A stretch of 55,936 nucleotides of DNA from an uncultured Mucilaginibacter sp. (GTDB lineage Bacteria > Bacteroidota > Bacteroidia > Sphingobacteriales > Sphingobacteriaceae): contig CAISPD010000094.1 in NCBI GenBank assembly GCA_903887275.1, forward strand, positions 1-55,936, read 5' to 3'. Shown one piece after another: positions 42,907 through 51,613 of this stretch. Position numbers and translations under genes: made by a program. Below the pieces are notes generated by a model. The model searched no databases. It was given only the letters and a program-made list of their open reading frames with translations, and had not been told where the DNA came from. Position 1 is the first letter of the stretch, and every line of letters starts with the position of its first letter.

Positions 42907-43740
42907 TTACGCTTCCTGCCAACTCAAAACTGCCTGATCCAGGAAATTAGGGATGATATTGGCCTGCGTAAACGTGATTTTATCCGGATCATCCAGATGC
43001 TCCAGCATATCATTGTATTTGGCTAAGCCATGTTCGGTAACTACCTCTTTTTTCTTTTCTTCTTTCAGAAGCCAGTTTTTCATGCCCTTAGCATCTGCTT
43101 CCGGGTGAAATTGTGTAGAGATAAAATATTCACTGAAACGTATCGCCATCATAGCCCTTGGGAATTCAACATGTGGGCGTTCTTTTTCAATGGCCAGTAA
43201 TTGCATACCCAGGCCCTCAAACCGTTTTTGATCCGGATTGATCACTTGCCAGCTCCTTGAATCAACGGTATAGAATGGGTCACTCATGTTTTCAAATACC
43301 TGGTCGGCTTTTCCGGCTTCGGTAAGGTGAACCGGCAGTACACCAAAAGATGGCGAGCGGCGGATATTGATATTGCCGAGTTTATACTTCCTGCACATCA
43401 GCTGAAAAGAATGACAAACAAAAAAGGCATGCTTTTTCTGCGGATTATTAGACAGGTTATGGTCTTCCAGTTTGTCGATCAGGTTAAAGTATTTCTTTTC
43501 CCATTCGGTCCCCTCAGTATCTAGCGGGCTACCCGGACCGCCACTAACTATATAAATATCAAAGTCGTTGTATTGCGGGACCTCACATTTCCTCCGTACA
43601 TCGAAAATGCTGTATTCAAGATTCAACTGGTTTTTTTCCCGGTATCGTTTTAAAATTTCCTGGAAACCGCGCATACCTTCATTGGAAACGCCGTCGTACA
43701 GGTCGAGGATGGCTACTTTTAGTTCTGGTTTATCTGACAT
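42907..43740 (-). CDS. Class-I glutamine amidotransferase-like protein
   Basis: A 277-residue protein from MSDKPELKVAILDLYDG. It has the GATase-I triad: nucleophile C109 in FFVCHSFQLMC (Ser replaces the usual Gly after the elbow), H212 and E214 in STQFHPEAD, and the oxyanion loop SGGPGSP. Such domains release ammonia from glutamine or cleave gamma-glutamyl bonds. A 60-bp extension of the frame to 43800 runs through an inverted repeat and is not a credible N-terminus. Middle gene of the amidoligase cluster. Confidence 0.85.
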   Translation of the reverse strand: MSDKPELKVAILDLYDGVSNEGMRGFQEILKRYREKNQLNLEYSIFDVRRKCEVPQYNDFDIYIVSGGPGSPLDTEGTEWEKKYFNLIDKLEDHNLSNNPQKKHAFFVCHSFQLMCRKYKLGNINIRRSPSFGVLPVHLTEAGKADQVFENMSDPFYTVDSRSWQVINPDQKRFEGLGMQLLAIEKERPHVEFPRAMMAIRFSEYFISTQFHPEADAKGMKNWLLKEEKKKEVVTEHGLAKYNDMLEHLDDPDKITFTQANIIPNFLDQAVLSWQEA

Positions 43741-43762
43741 TATTTTTTTGAGATATGAACTA

Positions 43763-43806
43763 TGAGACTTGAGATGAACAGATAGCTTGCTGAGTCTCAA
43801 ATCTCA
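43763..43806. repeat. Inverted repeat of degenerate TGAGAnT heptamers
   Basis: TGAGACTTGAGAT (43763-43775) faces GTCTCAAATCTCA (43794-43806); 11 of 13 positions pair, plus one possible wobble. Each arm is itself two TGAGAnT-like heptamers. It separates the GCS2 and amidotransferase genes. Confidence 0.5.
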
Positions 43807-43814
43807 AATCTAAT

Positions 43815-44912
43815 CTATATTCCTTTAAGCGTTTGAGTAGTAATATAATCTACCACGTCGGCAAAGTTATGGTTTTGTTCGTAAACGGCCAGTTGGCGAT
43901 CGGCTCCGGTACCATGCTCCAATATCTTGTGTACATATTGCAGGTCTTCCCGGCATCCCAGTTCGTCAACCACGTCATCCACAAAATCGAGCAATTCAAG
44001 TACAAGCGAGCGGGTGTTGACTTCCATTTCCTTGCCAAAATCGATCATCTTACCGTCGATACCATAACGTGCAGCGCGCCATTTATTTTCATTGATCAGT
44101 GCCCGGTTATAGGTAATAAAGGCCATGTTTTGCAGACGCAGTTTGTATAGTTTGGCGCAAAGAGCCTGGAAAAGCGCCACAAAAGCCATGGTTTCGTCTA
44201 TCAGCATTGGGCAATCGCATATCCTGAATTCGATGGTCTCGAAGAAAGGATGAACACGGATATCCCACCATATTTTCTTGGCATTATCGATGCAATTGGT
44301 CTTTACCAATAACTTGATATAGCGGTCGTATTCCTCAATACTGCTGAAATAATCGGGGATGCCAGTACGCGGAAACTTATCAAATACCTTGGTGCGGAAC
44401 GATTTAAACCCGGTATTGCGTCCTTCCCAAAAAGGCGAATTGGTGGATAAAGCATAAACGTGCGGCAAAAAATAGCGCACCTGGTTAGCGATATGTACGG
44501 CCAGGTCGCGCGATTGAATGCCCACATGCACATGCAAACCGAAAATCAGGTTTGAGCGTGCTGCATCCTGCATTTCATCCACGATCTCGAAATAGCGGGG
44601 ATGATCGGTGATCAACTGGTGCTCCCAGAGCGAGAATGGGTGAGTGCCGGCGGCGCCGATGCGCAGTCCCAATTCACCTGCTAACTGGGCCACAGTGCCA
44701 CGCAGTTTGCTTACCTCTTTACGCGCTTCCGTGGTGTTGCGACAAATGCTGGTGCCTACCTCAACCACGGCCTGGTGCATTTCGGCTTTTACCTGGTCCT
44801 CCAGTATTTTTTGGGCGCCTTCAACGATCTTCTGCTCATGCGATCGCAGTTCCCGAGTCACCGGGTCCACCACCATAAATTCTTCTTCGACGCCTAGGGT
44901 AAATTCGTTCAT
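43815..44912 (-). CDS. GCS2-type carboxylate-amine ligase (YbdK family)
   Basis: A 365-residue member of the glutamate-cysteine-ligase 2 superfamily. The start TLGVEEEFMVVDPVTREL is the diagnostic ATP/metal-binding strand (Glu cluster). Further motifs: VVEVGTSICRNTTEARKEV, AAGTHPFSLW, FGLHVHVGI, ETIEFRICDCPMLIDETMAF, and NKWRAARYGIDGKMIDF. E. coli YbdK shows weak gamma-glutamylcysteine ligase activity; EgtA of ergothioneine synthesis is related. The actual amine acceptor is unknown. It sits between an ATP-grasp and a GATase gene. Confidence 0.9.
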   Translation of the reverse strand: MNEFTLGVEEEFMVVDPVTRELRSHEQKIVEGAQKILEDQVKAEMHQAVVEVGTSICRNTTEARKEVSKLRGTVAQLAGELGLRIGAAGTHPFSLWEHQLITDHPRYFEIVDEMQDAARSNLIFGLHVHVGIQSRDLAVHIANQVRYFLPHVYALSTNSPFWEGRNTGFKSFRTKVFDKFPRTGIPDYFSSIEEYDRYIKLLVKTNCIDNAKKIWWDIRVHPFFETIEFRICDCPMLIDETMAFVALFQALCAKLYKLRLQNMAFITYNRALINENKWRAARYGIDGKMIDFGKEMEVNTRSLVLELLDFVDDVVDELGCREDLQYVHKILEHGTGADRQLAVYEQNHNFADVVDYITTQTLKGI

Positions 44913-44968
44913 AATTTTTAACTGGTTAAATTTCTTTGGGTCGGGCTTGAAAACCCTCCGGTATCAAT

Positions 44969-45967
44969 TTACTTTTTTGGAGCCGCCTTTTTTACAACCT
45001 TTTTCTCATGATCCAAAAGCGGCAAACAGGCTGCGCCTGTTTTCACGTATTCGCCCCAGGTTAAGTTATCGCGACCGTCTTTTTGTTTTTTAGCGCGCTC
45101 AATGGCATAATCGGCAGCGGTTTCAACTACCCAGTCGAAATTTTCCTGCCCTACGCTGGTTACCTCGGCATCCGGTGCCGGGTTGCAGAAATCGATTGCA
45201 TAGGGCACACCATCGCGGATAGCGAATTCAACGGTATTAAAATCGTAACCTAAATATTTATTTAGTTTGATAACATAGTTTTTTACGAGGTCCAATAATT
45301 TCTTTTCAGCAGGTGCTTTGCCATGTTCGTAGCGTAAATGGTGCGGGTTGCGCGGCTCATATTGCATAATGCGCACATGCTTGCCACCGATGCAATAACA
45401 GCGGAAATAGTCGTCGAAAGTAATCTCTTCCTGCAACATCATTACATATTGTTTGGTGAGATCATATTTCTCAAAAAACTCCTCCTTGTGGTGCAGCTTG
45501 TAAACTTCCTTCCAGCCGCCTCCGTCAAAGGGTTTCATGTAAGCAGGGAATCCCACATAATTGAATATAGCATCCCAATCCAGGGGAAAAGCCAGGTTGC
45601 GAAATGATTGGGAGGTAGTATCATCCGGCAATTCTTTTGAGGGTAGGATCACAGTTTTAGGTACCGGCACGCCAATTTTAACCGCCAGGGCATTGTTAAA
45701 AAATTTCTCATCGGCACTCCACCAAAATGGATTATTGATCACTGCCGTACCACTTATGGCAGCGTTTTTGAGCATGGCCCGATAAAAGGGAACATCCTGA
45801 GATATACGGTCGATGATAACGGAATAACCCGAAGGCTCGGCCTGCATCACCTTATCAATGTGTACAAATTCTGCTATTATATCTTTTTCAGCTTTTTGGT
45901 TGACGCGGTCAACAAAAGCCTGCGGGAACGAATTTTCCTGCCCGAAGAGTATGCCAATTTTTTTCAT
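44969..45967 (-). CDS. ATP-grasp ligase
   Basis: A 332-residue protein starting MKKIGILFGQENSFPQAF. D-Ala-D-Ala-ligase/RimK-like ATP-grasp elements: NNPFWWSADEKFFNNALAVKIGVPVPKTV (pre-ATP-grasp), FPAYMKPFDGGGWKEV, YVMMLQEEITFDDYFRCYCIGG, NTVEFAIRDGVPYAIDFCNPAPD (metal-binding Glu and Asn). It ends in a Lys-rich tail. The frame extends 54 bp upstream, but the MKKIGILFG start fits best. Likely forms a carboxylate-amine bond after or before the GCS2 enzyme 56 bp downstream. Confidence 0.88.
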   Translation of the reverse strand: MKKIGILFGQENSFPQAFVDRVNQKAEKDIIAEFVHIDKVMQAEPSGYSVIIDRISQDVPFYRAMLKNAAISGTAVINNPFWWSADEKFFNNALAVKIGVPVPKTVILPSKELPDDTTSQSFRNLAFPLDWDAIFNYVGFPAYMKPFDGGGWKEVYKLHHKEEFFEKYDLTKQYVMMLQEEITFDDYFRCYCIGGKHVRIMQYEPRNPHHLRYEHGKAPAEKKLLDLVKNYVIKLNKYLGYDFNTVEFAIRDGVPYAIDFCNPAPDAEVTSVGQENFDWVVETAADYAIERAKKQKDGRDNLTWGEYVKTGAACLPLLDHEKKVVKKAAPKK

Positions 45968-46113
45968 GATATGTTGTTTAGCTGCCAGATATGAGCTATC
46001 GGAATTGAAATTTGAGGCCATTTGTTGCGGCTCAATTTCAACACCTAAAACTGCACATCTGATTAATTAAATTCAAAATTTATAATATCGTATTCCTGGC
46101 TCACGTCTCACAT

Positions 46114-46821
46114 CTACCTTATCGTACTCAAATAATGTGGAAACATTGCGCGCCACATCGGCCAGTCGTGCTCGCCAATTCCACGAACATCAAGCCAGTG
46201 ATTGATATTTTTTTGCCATAATATATTTGACAGCCTGTCATTATCAGCCCGGCAAATATCGTGTTCGGCTGTACCCAAAATGATATTCATATCCCATAGT
46301 TCCTGCCGGCTACTGCCGGGCAAAAAATCAGGTGGGTTATTGTAAAACACGTCATCATTATAAAATCCATCCATAAACTGCTTTACATCAAAAGCGCCAC
46401 TCATGCTAAATAAGTGCGCTACCCGGTCGGGATGTTTTAAAGCAAAATTAGCGGCATGGTAGCCGCCAAAGCTACAACCCGCCGTTGCAACTTTGCCTAC
46501 ACCGGTTTCACGCATGGCCCATGGAGCAAGCTCGTCATAGAGCATCTGATCGTAGATATTGTAATTTCTTGCTCGTTCAGCCGGGTGCACGCCTTTGTTG
46601 TACCAGGTTAGCCAGTCGAAACTATCGGGGCAATAGATCTTTACCAGTCCTTCGTTCACAAACCAGGCCACAGATTCAATCAATCCTTCGTCTTTATTCT
46701 GGTAAAAACGGCCCTGTGAAGTAGGGAACAAAATTACCGGAAAGCCGCGGTTGCCGAAAACCAGCATTTCCACGTCGAGGCCCAATTTATGCGAATACCA
46801 TTTGTGATATTGTTCTACCAA
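46114..46821 (-). CDS. Alpha/beta-hydrolase, esterase D/Fes-like
   Basis: A 235-residue hydrolase. Nucleophile elbow GCSFGGYHA (S117), acid residue probably in TAEHDICRADN, and catalytic His in GEHDWPMWR. The start motif YHKWYSHKLGLDVEMLVFGNRGFPVILFPTSQGRFY is typical of the putative-esterase family. The initiation codon appears to be TTG (46819-46821); no in-frame ATG precedes the conserved YHKWYS. First gene of the minus-strand amidoligase cluster, so it may cleave or transfer an ester in that pathway. Confidence 0.82.
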   Translation of the reverse strand: MVEQYHKWYSHKLGLDVEMLVFGNRGFPVILFPTSQGRFYQNKDEGLIESVAWFVNEGLVKIYCPDSFDWLTWYNKGVHPAERARNYNIYDQMLYDELAPWAMRETGVGKVATAGCSFGGYHAANFALKHPDRVAHLFSMSGAFDVKQFMDGFYNDDVFYNNPPDFLPGSSRQELWDMNIILGTAEHDICRADNDRLSNILWQKNINHWLDVRGIGEHDWPMWRAMFPHYLSTIR

Positions 46822-46917
46822 AATACTTGCGGGTTTATGATGGTAAGTTAATAGCTTTCCATCAAAATGGCAACAATAGTATCAATAAATCCGTATTATT
46901 ATTTGAGTGAGATAACC

Positions 46918-46925
46918 TATTTTTG
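46918..46925 (+). promoter_or_regulatory. Promoter -7 box of the plus-strand esterase
   Basis: TATTTTTG, exact TAnnTTTG match, 23 bp before the ATG at 46949, in the divergent region of the two esterase genes. Confidence 0.45.
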
Positions 46926-46948
46926 TACCTTATTAAATTCCTGGAAAG

Positions 46949-47764
46949 ATGTATTTGGGCCGGAACGTGAGTGAAATGAACATAACAGCTGCTAACATAA
47001 CTATTGAATCGCAATACCTGAAAAGGGATGTGACGATCACGCTTTTAATGCCGTCGGAACTTGTTTCCGCCGAACCATTTAACCTGTTGTTATTAAATGA
47101 CGGGCAGGAAATGGAAAATCTGAGGCTAGCCGATTCGCTCGAGGTTTTGTCGGAAACAGGTATGATCAGACCCTTGATCATCGCGGCAGTACATGCAGGC
47201 AATGATCGTTTGCATGAATACGGTGTTGCCGGTCACCCTGATTTTAAGCAACGCGGGTCAAAAGCATCAGCCTACTCTAAATTTATCACACTGGAACTAT
47301 TGCCTTTTATAAAGCGGGAAACTGGCGTTGAAGATTTTGATACAGCTGCTTTTGCCGGATTTTCATTGGGCGGATTGTCGGCCATCGATATTGCCTGGCA
47401 TCATCCCGAACTGTTCAACAAAACCGGGGTGTTCTCAGGTTCTTTCTGGTGGAGGAGCAAAGAATTAGGCAAAGGATATACCGAAGCCGACCGTATTATG
47501 CACCACGTGATCCGCGAATCAAAACATACACCAGCACTTAAATTCTGGTTGCAAACCGGCACCAAAGATGAAACAGCCGACCGCAATAAGAACGGCATCA
47601 TAGACTCGATCGACGATACGGTTGATATCATCAAAGAACTGGAAGCTAAAGGTTATACCCGGCCGGCGGATATTCAATACCTTGAACTGCTTAACGGAAC
47701 TCATAGTACCGCTACATGGGCTTATGCTTTACCTAAGTTTTTGGTTTGGGCGTTTGGGAGTTAG
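46949..47764 (+). CDS. Alpha/beta-hydrolase, enterochelin-esterase-like
   Basis: A 271-residue putative esterase. Elbow GFSLGGLSA (S139), oxyanion region LLLLNDGQEMENL, and a C-terminal catalytic His in NGTHSTATWAYALPKFL; WLQTGTKDETADRNKNGIIDS has a calcium-loop-like DRNKNG stretch. No signal peptide, so probably cytoplasmic. An alternative ATG at 46976 is possible. Divergent from the first esterase of the ligase cluster and perhaps part of the same pathway. Confidence 0.82.
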   Translation: MYLGRNVSEMNITAANITIESQYLKRDVTITLLMPSELVSAEPFNLLLLNDGQEMENLRLADSLEVLSETGMIRPLIIAAVHAGNDRLHEYGVAGHPDFKQRGSKASAYSKFITLELLPFIKRETGVEDFDTAAFAGFSLGGLSAIDIAWHHPELFNKTGVFSGSFWWRSKELGKGYTEADRIMHHVIRESKHTPALKFWLQTGTKDETADRNKNGIIDSIDDTVDIIKELEAKGYTRPADIQYLELLNGTHSTATWAYALPKFLVWAFGS

Positions 47765-48142
47765 GTGATTGTACTTGTTGTATTAGTTATACTGGTTGTA
47801 GTAGTTGAATGGATAGGAGAGTAGCCTTTATAATTCGATTGGGTTTGTTACCCTGAATCTTTGATTTAAAAATCGATGCAGAGGCGAATTTAAGGTTTGA
47901 TTGTTTTGGTGTATTTACTGATGCCCGGACGCTTAAATCACAGATTATCAGGATTTAGCTTGCTTGACAAATTATTTACTGGCATTCCTATTCCTGATAC
48001 CCGAAATCAAATACCCAAGCCCTAATAACTATTAGCTGATCAACTAGTTTCCTTTTCCCTTTTTACTTTACAGAAAACGGTTGCACCGACCACAACATTT
48101 GCCATCTTTGTTTGTCAATCAGTGAACGCTATCGATATGGCC
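47765..48142. other. Intergenic region, 378 bp
   Basis: The left end (47768-47810) is a low-complexity run of TTGTA/TTAGT-like units. The rest is AT-rich with no convincing gene or structure. CATCTTTG near 48103 is a one-mismatch -7 box that may serve the DUF4440-like gene. Confidence 0.5.
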
Positions 48143-48625
48143 ATGAAAAAAATGAAATTTTTAATATTCCTGAACTTTGCTGTATTCATGGCTATTCCAT
48201 TTATAAGCACAGCGCAAACCAAAGACAGTTACGAATATAAACCCCAATCGCAGGAACTATACAATGCCATTGTTCACATGGACAGCGTATATTTTAATGC
48301 CTATAATACTTGCGATATGGCCACGCAGGCCAGTATATATGCCGATAGTATTGAGTTTTACCACGATAAAGGCGGATTGATGACCTCGAAAAAGGATCTT
48401 TTGGATGCTTTGAAGAAGAATATTTGCGGCAAAGTTACCCGGGTGCTGGTGCCGGGAAGTATCGAGGTTTATCCTATAGCCGGATATGGTGCGGTTGAGA
48501 TAGCGCTGCACCGGTTCGTCAATCACCAGGAAAGCGAAACACCATCAAAGCCGGATAAGTTTATTGTAGTTTGGCGACTTCGGCATGGGCATTGGCAGAT
48601 AACGCGCGTGATCAGTTTACATTGA
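48143..48625 (+). CDS. Secreted DUF4440/SnoaL-like (NTF2-fold) protein
   Basis: About 160 residues from MKKMKFLIFLNF; a signal peptide (cleavage after ISTAQ) leads to an NTF2-like domain: HMDSVYFNAYNTCDMATQASIYADSIEFYHDKGGLMTSKKDLLDALKKN, then FIVVWRLRHGHWQITRVISLH. DUF4440 proteins form a cone-shaped binding or catalytic pocket of varied use. Upstream in-frame starts (GTG 48122, ATG 48137) are possible. Function unknown. Confidence 0.75.
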   Translation: MKKMKFLIFLNFAVFMAIPFISTAQTKDSYEYKPQSQELYNAIVHMDSVYFNAYNTCDMATQASIYADSIEFYHDKGGLMTSKKDLLDALKKNICGKVTRVLVPGSIEVYPIAGYGAVEIALHRFVNHQESETPSKPDKFIVVWRLRHGHWQITRVISLH

Positions 48626-48795
48626 GAACAGCCCGGCAGGCCGATAATTTTTTAAACCGGCTATCGAAGCTCAGGTTAAAAATATATAAATCCCTCGCCA
48701 ACCGCCTTCCGCCACCCGTCACCCACGCCAATGTTAACCCAAAATCATTTCTCCGCTAATAGTTGGCCATCCCTTTCTATTCCGGTTAATTAACC

Positions 48796-48803
48796 GTACC
48801 TTT
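48796..48803 (+). promoter_or_regulatory. typA promoter -7 box
   Basis: TACCTTTG, exact TAnnTTTG match followed by C, 49 bp before the typA ATG. Confidence 0.55.
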
Positions 48804-48852
48804 GCGCCAAATTTAGACCGTAGCAGAGCTGCGGAGCAGAGGCGTCATTTTC

Positions 48853-50664
48853 ATGCAAAAAATCAGAAATATTGCGATCATCGCACACGTTGACCACGGA
48901 AAAACCACCCTGGTTGATAAGATATTACATAGTTGCGCTATCTTCAGGGACAACCAGGAGACAGGCGAACTGATATTGGATAATAACGACCTGGAACGCG
49001 AACGAGGAATTACCATCGTTTCCAAAAACGTTTCGGTACGGTATAAAGATGTTAAAATTAACATCATTGACACACCTGGTCACGCCGACTTTGGCGGTGA
49101 AGTTGAGCGTGTTTTAAAGATGGCCGACGGTGTATTGCTATTGTGCGACGCCTTTGAAGGTGCAATGCCTCAAACACGGTTTGTGACCCAAAAGGCATTA
49201 TCGTTAGGTTTAAAACCTATTGTTGTTGTAAACAAGGTTGATAAGGAAAACTGTCGCCCTGAAGAAGTTTACGAACAGATATTTGAATTATTCTTCAACC
49301 TTGAAGCTACTGAAGATCAGCTTGATTTTCCGGTGATCTACGGTTCATCAAAACAAGGTTGGATGAGTACCGACTGGAAAAAGCCTACGGAAGACATTTT
49401 CCCTTTAATGGATACGATCCTTTCGCATATACCTTCAGCTCCGGAAGCAGAAGGTACTTTGCAGATGCAGATCACTTCACTTGATTATTCTTCTTTCGTT
49501 GGCCGTATCGCTATTGGTCGCGTTGCAAGAGGAGTGATCAAGGAAAATCAGCCCGTATCCCTGGTAAAACGCGATGGTAAGATACAGAAGTCGCGTATCA
49601 AAGAGCTTTATACATTTGAAGGTCTGGGTAAAGTGAAAGTATCCGAAGTGAAATCGGGCGATATATGTGCAGTAGTTGGTATTGAAGGTTTTGAAATTGG
49701 TGATACCATCGCTGATTTTGAAAATCCTGAACAATTGGCCGTTATAAAAATTGACGAGCCTACCATGAACATGTTGTTTACCATCAATACCTCACCATTC
49801 TTTGGCAAGGAAGGCAAGTTTGTGACCTCACGTCACCTGCGCGACCGCCTCTTTAAAGAAATGGAAAAAAACCTGGCGCTGAAAGTAGTTGAAACGGAAT
49901 CTCCGGATTCATACCTGGTATATGGTCGTGGTATCCTCCACTTATCGGTATTGATCGAAACTATGCGTCGCGAAGGCTACGAATTACAGGTAGGTCAGCC
50001 ACAGGTTATCATTAAAGAAATTGACGGTGTAAAATGCGAGCCGGTGGAAACTTTGATCGTTGACGTCCCGGGTGAAGTTGCAGGTAAAGTTATTGAGTTG
50101 GTAACCCAGCGCAAAGGCGACTTATTGGTAATGGAGCCGAAAGGCGATCTGCAGCACCTTGAATTTGAAATTCCTGCACGCGGTATCATCGGTTTGCGTA
50201 ATAACGTGTTAACTGCAACCGGTGGCGAGGCTATCATGGCCCACCGCTTTAAATCATATGAGCCCTGGAAAGGTTCTATCCCAGGCAGATTGAATGGTGT
50301 TTTAGTATCCATGGATACTGGTAAAACAACAGCGTTTGCCATTGATAAACTTCAGGACAGAGGTCGTTTCTTTATTGACCCGGGCGTTGATATATATGAA
50401 GGACAGGTTTTAGGCGAGCATATCCGTGATAACGATCTGGTGATCAACCTTACCAAAGGTAAACAGCTGACCAATATGCGTGCATCAGGTAGTGATACCA
50501 ACGTTCGCATTGCTCCGGCTATCAAATTTTCGCTGGAAGAATCAATGGAGTATATCCAGGCTGATGAGTACATCGAAGTTACGCCATTAAGCATCCGTAT
50601 GCGTAAGATATACCTGACTGAGAACGAACGTAAGGTGAATGCTAAAAAGTTTGTGAATCAATAA
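48853..50664 (+). CDS. typA: Translational GTPase TypA/BipA
   Basis: A 603-residue ribosome-associated GTPase involved in 50S assembly and stress adaptation. G1 AHVDHGKTTL (11-20), G3 DTPGHADF, G4 NKVD, then EF-G-like domains II, III and V, and the BipA-specific C-terminus (GSDTNVRIAPAIKFSLEESMEYIQADEYIEVTP). Full length. Switch I contains ERERGITI. Confidence 0.97.
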   Translation: MQKIRNIAIIAHVDHGKTTLVDKILHSCAIFRDNQETGELILDNNDLERERGITIVSKNVSVRYKDVKINIIDTPGHADFGGEVERVLKMADGVLLLCDAFEGAMPQTRFVTQKALSLGLKPIVVVNKVDKENCRPEEVYEQIFELFFNLEATEDQLDFPVIYGSSKQGWMSTDWKKPTEDIFPLMDTILSHIPSAPEAEGTLQMQITSLDYSSFVGRIAIGRVARGVIKENQPVSLVKRDGKIQKSRIKELYTFEGLGKVKVSEVKSGDICAVVGIEGFEIGDTIADFENPEQLAVIKIDEPTMNMLFTINTSPFFGKEGKFVTSRHLRDRLFKEMEKNLALKVVETESPDSYLVYGRGILHLSVLIETMRREGYELQVGQPQVIIKEIDGVKCEPVETLIVDVPGEVAGKVIELVTQRKGDLLVMEPKGDLQHLEFEIPARGIIGLRNNVLTATGGEAIMAHRFKSYEPWKGSIPGRLNGVLVSMDTGKTTAFAIDKLQDRGRFFIDPGVDIYEGQVLGEHIRDNDLVINLTKGKQLTNMRASGSDTNVRIAPAIKFSLEESMEYIQADEYIEVTPLSIRMRKIYLTENERKVNAKKFVNQ

Positions 50665-50766
50665 TCTGCTGAACAGTGTCAGTTTTTTTGGTTTCCTCAA
50701 TTGGTTATTAGGTCGAAAGCATTGAACAAACGGACTGTTTGCATAGCTTTATAAAAAATTAAAAAA

Positions 50767-51528
50767 ATGAGAAAGCTCACAGCTTATCGATGGCTGGGAT
50801 TAATGGTATTGTTTTTGGGTCTACTAAATTATTCCTGCAAAAAGTCAAAACCTGTTACACCTGCATTGCCTCCGGCAAATCTTGTAGCGCATTGGCCATT
50901 AGACGGAAATGCCGAGGATGTTTCCCGGTATCATAATAATGGGATAGCTTTTTATACAAGCCCTGTTGCCGATAGGTTTGGAAAGCCTAATGCCGCACTT
51001 CAATTTGATGGGCTGAAAAGTTATATTGCCGTTCCAGACAGCGTGCGCTTGCGTTTGGCTTACAGTGACTTTACCCTAAATGCATGGGTGTATATGGACT
51101 CATTTAATACTTCATTTGCATCGCCAATTATCAGCAAAAGAACTTCAGGAGTTAATAGTGGCTGGTTGTGGGCCGTAAACGGTGTTGGTAACGAATATCT
51201 CGGCCCACTTGGATCAATATACTACGGACCGGGTGGTGGTGGAAGTATAGATGCAGTTAGTTATAAAGCCATTCCTTTAAAACAATGGACCATGATAACA
51301 TGCGTTTATACTGTGCTTACCCAAAAGCTGGTTATTTTTATTAATGGTGTTGCTGATAGGGAGGTCTCAGGTGTTTTAACACCGAATGGTACAATTTCTA
51401 CACCATTGTACATAGGGTATGATTTGCAGGGAGCTTACTTTTTACAAGGATCAATGGACGATATAAAGATCTACAGTACAGCTTTATCGCAATCTAATAT
51501 CGATAATCTATACCTCGCCACCAACTGA
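50767..51528 (+). CDS. LamG (concanavalin-A-like) lipoprotein
   Basis: A 253-residue lipoprotein: lipobox LLNYSC (Cys ~24) and a short Pro-rich linker, then a LamG/Laminin_G_3 jelly roll (LVAHWPLDGNAEDVSRYHNNGIAF, PNAALQFDGLKSYIAVPDS, FTLNAWVYMDSFN, LYIGYDLQGAYFLQGSMDDIKIYSTALS). Such domains bind glycans or proteins at the cell surface. Monocistronic, closed by a terminator. Confidence 0.88.
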   Translation: MRKLTAYRWLGLMVLFLGLLNYSCKKSKPVTPALPPANLVAHWPLDGNAEDVSRYHNNGIAFYTSPVADRFGKPNAALQFDGLKSYIAVPDSVRLRLAYSDFTLNAWVYMDSFNTSFASPIISKRTSGVNSGWLWAVNGVGNEYLGPLGSIYYGPGGGGSIDAVSYKAIPLKQWTMITCVYTVLTQKLVIFINGVADREVSGVLTPNGTISTPLYIGYDLQGAYFLQGSMDDIKIYSTALSQSNIDNLYLATN

Positions 51529-51551
51529 TAATATCCTGATGGTGTTTAAAT

Positions 51552-51593
51552 AAAAACCCAAAGTTACCCTTAACCGGGCGCTTTGGGTTTTTT
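51552..51593 (+). terminator. Terminator of the LamG gene
   Basis: AAAAACCCAAAG (51552-51563) pairs perfectly with CTTTGGGTTTTT (51581-51592) and is followed by T; 12-bp stem, 17-base loop. Confidence 0.85.
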
Positions 51594-51596
51594 GTA

Positions 51597-51604
51597 TACA
51601 TTTG
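51597..51604 (+). promoter_or_regulatory. Flippase-gene promoter -7 box
   Basis: TACATTTG, exact TAnnTTTG match, 9 bases before the ATG at 51614 and directly behind the LamG terminator. Confidence 0.45.
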
Positions 51605-51613
51605 TTGTAAGCT

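Noticed and set aside
47768-47810. TTGTA-like low-complexity run considered as a CRISPR or VNTR
   Set aside because: Units are irregular, no spacers, too short; simple low-complexity DNA.
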